A stretch of 9,219 nucleotides of DNA from Bacteroidota bacterium (lineage in GTDB: Bacteria > Bacteroidota > Bacteroidia > Chitinophagales > Chitinophagaceae), in contig JAEZRB010000240.1 in assembly GCA_023412975.1 (NCBI GenBank), positions 1 to 9,219 of the forward strand, written 5' to 3'. Made by a program: the position numbers and the translations under genes. This document shows, in pieces, positions 1 to 5,299 of the stretch (position 1 is the stretch's first letter; every line of letters starts with the position of its first letter). The notes under the pieces are model-generated. The model did not search any database and had not been told where the DNA came from. It saw only the letters and a program-made list of their open reading frames with translations.

Positions 1-1
1 G

Positions 2-1012
2 ATCTACACGGATCTGAAATTTTTCGAGAGAAATTTCAAAGGGGTCATGCCGCTTGAAATTATTGTCGACACTAAAAAGAAATATGGTGTTACACGAAAC
101 TTGAAGAACCTGCAACTGATCGATTCCCTATCACAATTCCTGTCCTCGATACCCGAAATCGCGAGACCCCTGAGCATAACAGAAGGTTTGAAATTTGCCC
201 GACAGGCTTTTTTTGAAGGTGATAGCATGAACTATGACATGCCTTCAGAGTACGATCTACCGGCGCTGGCACAATACCTTAATTTCCGGGGTGAACCCGG
301 AGCAGCGAAGAATTCTTTCAGCAAACTGGTCTCGAGTTTTATGGACAGCGCGAAGCAGGAAGCCCGGATCAGTGTATCGATGGCTGATGTCGGCAATGTA
401 AAGCTGCCTCAGATCCTTGATACTATTCAACAGCGGGTAGATCGTCTTTTCCCCAATGAAAAATATGATGTGCAGCTTACGGGTACCAGTATTACTTTTC
501 TCGAGGGCAGCAGCTTTATCATTAATGGGTTAAAAGAAAGTATTTTCTGGGCCTTTCTATTGATCGCCCTGTGTATGCTCTATTTGTTTAAATCGGTGCG
601 AATTCTCTTTTGCTCACTAATTCCAAATGTAATTCCGCTGGTGATCACGGCCGGAGTGATGGGGTGGGTAGGCGTACCCCTGAAACCATCGACAGTACTC
701 GTGTTCAGCGTTGCACTGGGCATCGCGATTGATATCACTATCCGCTTTCTGGTTAATTATAAGCAGGAACTGGAGCCGCAACAGTATAATATCCGGAACA
801 CCGTCATTGAAACCATTCATAGCACGGGTATTAGTATCATCTACACGTCGATGGTACTCATCGCAGGATTTATCATTTTCAGTTTTAGTGGGTTTGGCGG
901 GACACAGGCTCTGGGATGGCTAACATCCCTGACCCTGGTGACAGCTACATTCACCAACCTGGTCCTGCTTCCTGCCCTGCTGATCAACCTTGCAGGGAAA
1001 CGCAAAAAATAA
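2..1012 (+). CDS. RND/MMPL-family transporter, C-terminal part (5' end outside window)
   Basis: Inner-membrane transporter of the RND superfamily (MMPL/HAE3-like group), normally proton-driven export of hydrophobic or amphiphilic compounds; the substrate cannot be told here. The frame is open to the left edge: the codons before the first internal ATG (47) read DLKFFERNFKGVMPLEI, a typical start of the second periplasmic loop after TM7. About 336 residues are visible. A periplasmic porter loop runs to about base 530, then five hydrophobic segments follow at roughly 542-590, 605-675, 695-755, 835-890 and 905-995. This matches TM8-TM12 of the 12-TM fold, with TM1-TM7 lying upstream of the window. 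TM10 carries GIAIDITIRFL (about 716-748); relatives usually have two acidic residues (GIAIDDTI), so one is replaced by Ile. The gene ends KRKK then TAA and abuts the convergent thioredoxin gene. Family assignment is firm; the true start and promoter are not in view. Confidence 0.9.
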   Translation: MYTDLKFFERNFKGVMPLEIIVDTKKKYGVTRNLKNLQLIDSLSQFLSSIPEIARPLSITEGLKFARQAFFEGDSMNYDMPSEYDLPALAQYLNFRGEPGAAKNSFSKLVSSFMDSAKQEARISVSMADVGNVKLPQILDTIQQRVDRLFPNEKYDVQLTGTSITFLEGSSFIINGLKESIFWAFLLIALCMLYLFKSVRILFCSLIPNVIPLVITAGVMGWVGVPLKPSTVLVFSVALGIAIDITIRFLVNYKQELEPQQYNIRNTVIETIHSTGISIIYTSMVLIAGFIIFSFSGFGGTQALGWLTSLTLVTATFTNLVLLPALLINLAGKRKK

Positions 1013-2194
1013 TTAATTCAGTAATTCCGCCAGGCGGGTTTCAAGACTGGGGCCTCTTAATCCTTCGCCAATGATCTTGCCCTGTGGATCTACAAGGACA
1101 TTGTATGGTATTCCATCAAAACCATACAAACCGACAACAGGGCTATTCCAGAATTGAAGATCGCTGATATTGGTCCAGGCAAGTTTATCATCACTGATCG
1201 CTTTGAGCCATTTGTCTTTCTGACCTGGCCTGTCAAGCGAAACGCCTAATACCGTAAAGTTTTTATCCTTGAATTTGTGATAGGCTTTAACCAGGTTGGG
1301 ATTTTCCTGGCGGCAGGGCCCGCACCAGCTGGCCCAGAAATCTACGAGCACATATTTCCCACGGAACGAACTCAATTTAACTTCCTTTCCACTAGGATCG
1401 GGCATCGAAAAATCAGGCGCTTCTTTGCCAACCCAACTTATCGCGCCAGGAGGATTAAGCTGATTATCAAGCGTAGCTTTTACGGCTGCAATGCCTTGGT
1501 GTGAAGGGAATTTCTCAGCTGTTTTATTGATAATATCCATTACCTGGTCATTCGAGAGCGGTACCAGTCCAAAGCCACCTCTATTGGCAGTTTCCTGGTA
1601 ATATCCCAGCTCGAAAATGGTCAGCGCCGGATCGTTGGCATTGAGGATGGCATCCTCAGAATATTTTTTCAGTTTATCGGCAAGCGGTTGCTGCTCGGCG
1701 ATTAGTGGATAGATAACACTGTCGGGTGCACCCAGTCGGTGAAGACTGTCGATCTTTCTAGCCTGAGGGAATATCTCCTGCAGGCTTTTATTAAAAGTGT
1801 ACAGGAAATCTTTCATCTTTTGGCTGGCAGGTGAACCTTCCACTTCATATTTTTCAGCAAATTCATTATTCTCCGGGCTCAATTGAATATCGAGCTTGAT
1901 TTTGTCAGCATCGTTGATGACAGACACCACAGGGAACCTGTTCTGATCAAGCCGGAGGTTATAAATAACGGACTCCCCCCTTTCTCCTTTCAGTGAAAAT
2001 TTTCCAGACTTGTCAATATTGGATGAATCGGTTGTAAGTGGCTGCGCGCCACCTGCGGGGATCATCTCCAGGTAGATCATTTTTGCGGTGTTGTTAGAGA
2101 TCGTCCCGTTTATTGAAAATGATTTATCCGAGGATGTATCACCACAAGCCATCAACACACTTGCTGCAAGAGATGCAAGGATCAGTTTGTTCAT
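1013..2194 (-). CDS. TlpA-like thiol-disulfide reductase lipoprotein with N-terminal DUF4369
   Basis: Envelope-anchored thioredoxin-fold protein of 393 residues. Residues 1-17 form a lipoprotein signal peptide with lipobox LMAC; Cys17 would be lipidated and the mature protein held in the inner or outer membrane facing the periplasm. Residues about 26-125 resemble DUF4369, a beta-rich domain often fused to TlpA-type thioredoxins in Bacteroidota. A helical linker follows, then an AhpC/TSA-TlpA domain from about 254 to 393. The redox motif is WCGPC (290-294) and the cis-proline loop is GIP (361-363), so it should be redox-active. The likely role is reducing or maintaining periplasmic thiols (ResA/TlpA-like); the client protein is unknown. 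The ATG at 2194 is preceded by an A/T-rich stretch without Shine-Dalgarno. It lies 53 bp downstream of gatB on the same strand and may be co-transcribed with it. Its stop codon directly abuts the stop of the convergent RND gene. Confidence 0.93.
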   Translation of the reverse strand: MNKLILASLAASVLMACGDTSSDKSFSINGTISNNTAKMIYLEMIPAGGAQPLTTDSSNIDKSGKFSLKGERGESVIYNLRLDQNRFPVVSVINDADKIKLDIQLSPENNEFAEKYEVEGSPASQKMKDFLYTFNKSLQEIFPQARKIDSLHRLGAPDSVIYPLIAEQQPLADKLKKYSEDAILNANDPALTIFELGYYQETANRGGFGLVPLSNDQVMDIINKTAEKFPSHQGIAAVKATLDNQLNPPGAISWVGKEAPDFSMPDPSGKEVKLSSFRGKYVLVDFWASWCGPCRQENPNLVKAYHKFKDKNFTVLGVSLDRPGQKDKWLKAISDDKLAWTNISDLQFWNSPVVGLYGFDGIPYNVLVDPQGKIIGEGLRGPSLETRLAELLN

Positions 2195-2247
2195 AATTTA
2201 AAAATTAATAAAGCGAGCTCGTAAAAATTCTAAGATCGCATCAATAT

Positions 2248-3699
2248 TTATGATTTAAGTTTTTCAAGTAATAATTCATTCGTTGCCCGCGGGTCTGCTT
2301 TACCCTTCGACCGCTTCATCACTTCCCCTACAAACAGCGATAGCAGGCCTTTTTTACCTTTCTTGTATTCCTTTACTTTCTCCGCATGCTTTTCCAGCAC
2401 TTCATTGATGATCGGTTCCAGGCTACCGGCATCTGATTGTTGAACCAGGTTAAGTTCCTTTGCCGTTTCAAGCGGATCTTTTCCCGGATTATTCAACAGG
2501 TGTGTAAACAACCTTCCGGACGCTATCGTAAAGCTCACCGTTCCATCGTCCACCAGTTGTACCAGGCGTGCAATCGTGGCGGGTGATAATGGAAACGCCA
2601 GGATGTCCTTATTATTTTCATTCAGCCAAGACTTTACAGGCCCGATCATCCAGTTGGAAGCAGCTTTATAATTACTGGTCTTCGCCACCACCTGTTCATA
2701 AAAATCAGCCATTTCTTTTTCTTCCGTCAATACATATGCATCATATTCCGGGAGTTGCCATGCAGATGTATATTTTTTTACTCTTTCCACCTGTAATGCC
2801 GGTATAGTTTTACGGATCGATTCAATAAAACTATCCTCGAGGTGAAAGGGTGTAAGGTCAGGATCCGGGAAATACCGGTAATCATCCGCATCCTCCTTAT
2901 CGCGAATGGCAAAAGTGGTTCCGTTATTGGCATCAAAACTCCGGGTCTGCTGAATGATGGTCGTACCGTCTTCGATTAATGTCACCAGTCGTTTTGCTTC
3001 AAAATCGATGGCTCGTTTTACATTTCTGATCGAGTTGAGATTTTTCACCTCAACGCGGGTGCCCAATTTGGTTTCGCCTTTTTTCCTGACAGAAATATTG
3101 GCATCGCAGCGGAAACTCCCCTCTTCCATATTGCCGTCGCATACCTCCAGGTAGCGTACCAGTTTGCGCAACTCGGTCAGATAGTTCCAGGCTTCTTCAC
3201 TGCTTCTGATATCGGGTTCACTCACGATTTCAAGAAGTGGCGTACCTGCCCTGTTATAATCGATACAGGTGTTGTGCTCATCTACATCGTGCAGGCTTTT
3301 ACCGGCATCTTCTTCCATGTGAATCCGGTTGAGGCGGACCTGTTTTTCCTGGCCGTCAACACGTATGGTTATATACCCGTTTTTACAAATTGGTGTGGTA
3401 TGTTGGGATATCTGGTAACCCTTGGGAAGATCGGGATAGAAGTAATTCTTGCGTGCGAAGTAGTTTTCCTTTTCAATTTCACAATGACAGGCCAGTCCAA
3501 GTTTGATCGCGTATTCAATGGCTTTCCGGTTCATTTTCGGCAGGCTGCCGGGATGGCCGAGCGTGATCGGGCTTACCTGGGTATTTGGCGGGGAACCATA
3601 GGCGATGCTGTCACCGCAAAACAGTTTGCTTTCGGTGAGCAATTGCGCATGGACTTCGAGTCCTACCACTACCTCATATGAATCAAAAGGTTCAGTCAT
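2248..3699 (-). CDS. gatB: Asp-tRNA(Asn)/Glu-tRNA(Gln) amidotransferase subunit B
   Basis: Subunit B of the cytoplasmic GatCAB amidotransferase. It binds the mischarged tRNA and activates its Glu or Asp side chain, which is then amidated with ammonia from GatA. From the ATG at 3699 the protein has 483 residues, the usual family length. Visible hallmarks are YEVVVGLEVHAQL (8-20), the GatB signature YNRAGTPLLEIVSEPD (148-163), DDYRYFPDPDL (272-282), and a YqeY-like tail of about 150 residues ending GKADPRATNELLLEKL. The cysteine knuckle that many GatBs have near residues 28-46 is mostly gone: FCGD, then VSP and IT where others have Cys. An in-frame TTG at 3711 would add four residues, but it lies inside the predicted -7 box (3709-3716), so the ATG is preferred. 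gatA and gatC are not adjacent in this window. The upstream gene is insulated by a terminator, so gatB probably has its own promoter. Confidence 0.96.
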   Translation of the reverse strand: MTEPFDSYEVVVGLEVHAQLLTESKLFCGDSIAYGSPPNTQVSPITLGHPGSLPKMNRKAIEYAIKLGLACHCEIEKENYFARKNYFYPDLPKGYQISQHTTPICKNGYITIRVDGQEKQVRLNRIHMEEDAGKSLHDVDEHNTCIDYNRAGTPLLEIVSEPDIRSSEEAWNYLTELRKLVRYLEVCDGNMEEGSFRCDANISVRKKGETKLGTRVEVKNLNSIRNVKRAIDFEAKRLVTLIEDGTTIIQQTRSFDANNGTTFAIRDKEDADDYRYFPDPDLTPFHLEDSFIESIRKTIPALQVERVKKYTSAWQLPEYDAYVLTEEKEMADFYEQVVAKTSNYKAASNWMIGPVKSWLNENNKDILAFPLSPATIARLVQLVDDGTVSFTIASGRLFTHLLNNPGKDPLETAKELNLVQQSDAGSLEPIINEVLEKHAEKVKEYKKGKKGLLSLFVGEVMKRSKGKADPRATNELLLEKLKS

Positions 3700-3708
3700 C
3701 AGGAACTG

Positions 3709-3716
3709 CAAAAGTA
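3709..3716 (-). promoter_or_regulatory. Predicted -7 promoter box of gatB
   Basis: On the minus strand this reads TACTTTTG, a full match to the Bacteroidota sigma-A -7 consensus TAnnTTTG. It lies 9 bp upstream of the gatB ATG, so transcription would begin only a few bases before the start codon, giving a very short leader. No good -33 TTG is visible at the usual 19-20 bp; an inverted repeat (3727-3744) occupies that area instead. Predicted from sequence only. Confidence 0.5.
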
Positions 3717-3726
3717 AGCCGCAAAC

Positions 3727-3744
3727 CTCTAAAGGGGCTTAGAG
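3727..3744. repeat. Inverted repeat upstream of the gatB -7 box
   Basis: Perfect 6-bp arms CTCTAA and TTAGAG are separated by 6 bp. The element lies between the terminator of the PDZ gene and the gatB -7 box, roughly where the -33 element would be. It could be an operator or a small RNA hairpin; nothing further can be said from sequence. Confidence 0.4.
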
Positions 3745-3750
3745 ATTTCC

Positions 3751-3790
3751 TAAAAATATAAGAGGCCGGACCTTTGAGATCCAGCCTCTT
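3751..3790 (-). terminator. Intrinsic terminator of the PDZ-protein gene
   Basis: On the minus strand, 24 bp after the PDZ gene stop codon, an 11-bp stem (AAGAGGCTGGA at 3790-3780, paired with TCCGGCCTCTT at 3770-3760) closes a 9-nt loop and is followed by ATATTTTT. All 11 pairs form in the minus-strand RNA because the one imperfect position is a G-U wobble. In the plus-strand RNA the same position is an A-C mismatch and no T tract follows, so the element is directional and belongs to the minus-strand gene. Confidence 0.88.
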
Positions 3791-3814
3791 AAATATATGG
3801 ATGACCATTATCGC

Positions 3815-4834
3815 CTAGAGATCGGCAGTCTTCAGCTTACGGGGGATTTTCACCTCCACTGTTTCAGACTTTCCTTTTCTCAACAGTTTCACTTTTACAG
3901 AAGTTTTTTCTTTGTTTTCACGCATCAGTTTTACGATATCATCCGCGCTATTCACTGCCTTACCCTCTACTTCGGTGATTACATCGTCCTCTTTGATACC
4001 GGCTTTAGCGGCATTTCCGTCTTCATCCACATCGATTACGTTTACACCTTTTCCATCTTCAGTATCCTGTACAGACACACCTAGTTTTGGACCGCTACCA
4101 GACCAGCTCCAGTGTTGTCCCGCACGTGGTATTGCACGGATACTGGGAGCAAGCCGATCAAGGTTCATATCAAAATTCTGTCCTGGTGAAAAACTAAAAG
4201 CTGAAACGCCTTTCCATTTGCCGAGTTCAGCCGTTAGTTTCTGCTCTTTTTTATCACGCAGTATGGTGATAGATACTTTATCTCCCGGCTTATGCTCTTT
4301 TATTTCTTTGGAAAGATCGTTGGGGGTTTCAATCTTGCGATCGTTAATGGTTTTGATGATATCGCCTTTTTTCAAACCTGCTTTTTCTGCCGCACTTCCT
4401 TCAGTTACTGATTCAACCTCAGCACCTTTATCAGCCTGGCTGGTTGTAACACCGAGCATAGCCCTGTTTTCGCTGACGCTGAAAAGATTGTCATTGAGAT
4501 TATACATCCTCAACTGGTCGCCAAGACCATTCAGTGAACCAACCATACCATCGCCACCAAAAGCCCATACGTCCTTTATCTTATGACGACGCACCGTTAT
4601 ATCGCCATCTTTATCTTTTTCATTTACTTCCTTGCCATTCACTATAACTTTATCGCCTGTTACCTCGATCACCACCTTTTGGTCTTTACCGCCCTTACGG
4701 GTAATGATGATCTGCTCAGCTTCTTTTTTCTCTTTTACTTCTTTGTCTTTTTCATCCTGCGCCTTCAGCGATACCGGAACCACAAAGGCAGTGGCCAGGA
4801 AGAGAAAAGAGAGTGTTTTAAAAAGTTGTTTCAT
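3815..4834 (-). CDS. Exported double-PDZ-domain protein without protease domain
   Basis: Secreted or periplasmic protein of 339 residues. Residues 1-25 are a signal peptide (KQLFK, hydrophobic core LSFLFLATAFVVPV, likely cleavage after SLKA). A very charged Lys/Glu-rich region follows (27-90). PDZ domain 1 spans about 126-205 (MLGVTTSQADKGAEV, then GSAAEKAGLKKGDIIKTIND). A linker of about 45 residues contains the aromatic stretch HWSWSGSG (241-248). PDZ domain 2 spans about 250-329 (LGVSVQD, then GNAAKAGIKEDDVITEVEGK). Both domains have the HtrA/DegP-type layout with the Lys-Ala-Gly-hydrophobic-Lys turn, but no trypsin-like domain with a His-Asp-Ser triad is present, so it should bind peptides or act as a scaffold rather than cleave. 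No partner is known. It is a single-gene unit: own promoter box at 4879-4886 and terminator at 3751-3790. The start has an A-rich leader and no Shine-Dalgarno. Confidence 0.88.
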   Translation of the reverse strand: MKQLFKTLSFLFLATAFVVPVSLKAQDEKDKEVKEKKEAEQIIITRKGGKDQKVVIEVTGDKVIVNGKEVNEKDKDGDITVRRHKIKDVWAFGGDGMVGSLNGLGDQLRMYNLNDNLFSVSENRAMLGVTTSQADKGAEVESVTEGSAAEKAGLKKGDIIKTINDRKIETPNDLSKEIKEHKPGDKVSITILRDKKEQKLTAELGKWKGVSAFSFSPGQNFDMNLDRLAPSIRAIPRAGQHWSWSGSGPKLGVSVQDTEDGKGVNVIDVDEDGNAAKAGIKEDDVITEVEGKAVNSADDIVKLMRENKEKTSVKVKLLRKGKSETVEVKIPRKLKTADL

Positions 4835-4858
4835 GCTGTTTTTATTTTTATAATTTAA

Positions 4859-4876
4859 CTACGTTGAATTTCGTAG
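4859..4876. repeat. Inverted repeat in the leader of the PDZ-protein gene
   Basis: Perfect 5-bp arms CTACG and CGTAG are separated by 8 bp, directly downstream of the predicted -7 box and at the expected transcription start. It could be an operator half-site pair or a 5' stem in the mRNA. The arms are short, so chance is possible. Confidence 0.3.
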
Positions 4877-4878
4877 AT

Positions 4879-4886
4879 CAAATATA
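4879..4886 (-). promoter_or_regulatory. Predicted -7 promoter box of the PDZ-protein gene
   Basis: On the minus strand this reads TATATTTG, a full match to TAnnTTTG, 44 bp upstream of the ATG at 4834. Transcription would start near 4872-4876, giving a leader of about 40 nt. About 20 bp further upstream only a weak -33 match (TTCG) is seen. Confidence 0.6.
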
Positions 4887-5176
4887 AGGACAAATCTGAA
4901 AATACGAAGCATTTCGGAAATGTTAAATAGTAAATGGTTGATTTTGGGGATGAGCGGGCGGGCGCTGGTTAGGAGGCGGGAGTCTGCGAAATGCTGGATG
5001 TTGGATGTTGGATACTGGATGCTGGATACTGGATACTGGATGCTGGATTTCATTGGAGATGCGGATATTAAAATCGTAAATTTACTAAGGGTTTTTCGGT
5101 GTTGAAATAGGTGGAAATCTGCAATAAATTCAGCATTTTTGACATCGTCACCAACCGAACTGCTTTTCATTGTATG
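4887..5176. other. Intergenic stretch with heptamer array, otherwise unassigned
   Basis: Between the PDZ gene promoter and the small open frame at 5177 I see only the heptamer repeat (4992-5047) and, just before it, a G-rich segment (about 4945-4982). Open frames across the repeat on both strands consist of repetitive Ile-Gln-Tyr-Pro or Trp-Met-Leu-Asp strings and are not credible genes. The part 5048-5176 has no recognisable RNA gene. The closest promoter-like match on the plus strand is CATTTTTG at 5134-5141, one base from TAnnTTTG. Confidence 0.6.
4992..5047. repeat. Tandem heptamer repeat, 8 copies
   Basis: Eight perfect-register 7-bp units of the form T(G/A)(C/T)TGGA. In order the variants are TGCTGGA, TGTTGGA, TGTTGGA, TACTGGA, TGCTGGA, TACTGGA, TACTGGA, TGCTGGA. 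Only units 2-3 positions vary, and the TGGA core never changes. Heptamer arrays of this type are scattered through intergenic DNA of Bacteroidota. Copy number is likely to vary between strains by slippage. No function is assigned. Confidence 0.92.
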
Positions 5177-5299
5177 ATGAAAATTCTCTCCATCACCTGC
5201 ATTGTACTATGTGCAATCGTTATTGTATATGTGCTGGTAATATATATGGAGACCCGTAACTACAAATCTCCCGGTAAGCGTAACAAGACACCCTACTGA
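5177..5299 (+). CDS. Possible small single-span membrane protein
   Basis: A 40-residue open frame from ATG 5177 (a second ATG lies at 5174, and the frame is open back to an ATG at 5111). The product starts MKILSITCIVLCAIVIVYV, one clear hydrophobic segment (about residues 3-24), then a short basic hydrophilic tail ending GKRNKTPY. A Met-Lys start, one membrane helix and a positive tail are what small inner-membrane proteins look like, and codon choice resembles the neighbours. It converges on alaS, and the last 7 bp overlap the alaS stop region (5293-5299). No Shine-Dalgarno and only a weak upstream promoter match (CATTTTTG, 5134-5141) are present. I do not recognise a family. It could be a chance frame; conservation is needed to decide. 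Confidence 0.4.
   Translation: MKILSITCIVLCAIVIVYVLVIYMETRNYKSPGKRNKTPY

Noticed and set aside
2214..2221. Palindrome CGAGCTCG between gatB and the thioredoxin gene
   Set aside because: Eight bases is easily chance, and no promoter spacing or hairpin supports a role.
3274..3681. 135-codon open frame on the plus strand inside gatB
   Set aside because: Antisense shadow of gatB; no promoter or domain supports it.
3700..3711. TTG start at 3711 for gatB (adds MQFL)
   Set aside because: The TTG is part of the predicted -7 box TACTTTTG; the ATG at 3699 fits family length and N-terminus.
3912..4586. Long open frame of 224 codons on the plus strand opposite the PDZ-protein gene
   Set aside because: It lies fully antisense to a well-supported gene, is Ser/Pro/Leu-rich as expected of a shadow frame, and has no recognisable domain.
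4992..5047. CRISPR-like array
   Set aside because: Units are only 7 bp and directly adjacent, with no spacers; no cas genes nearby.
4859..5170. 103-codon minus-strand frame across the heptamer repeat
   Set aside because: Much of it is the repeat translated as SSIQYP-like strings; it spans the predicted PDZ promoter region and has no domain.
5248..5271. Possible alaS terminator (GGAGA/TCTCC arms) inside the small membrane-protein frame
   Set aside because: Only 5 bp of stem with a 14-nt loop and a poor T tract on the minus strand.
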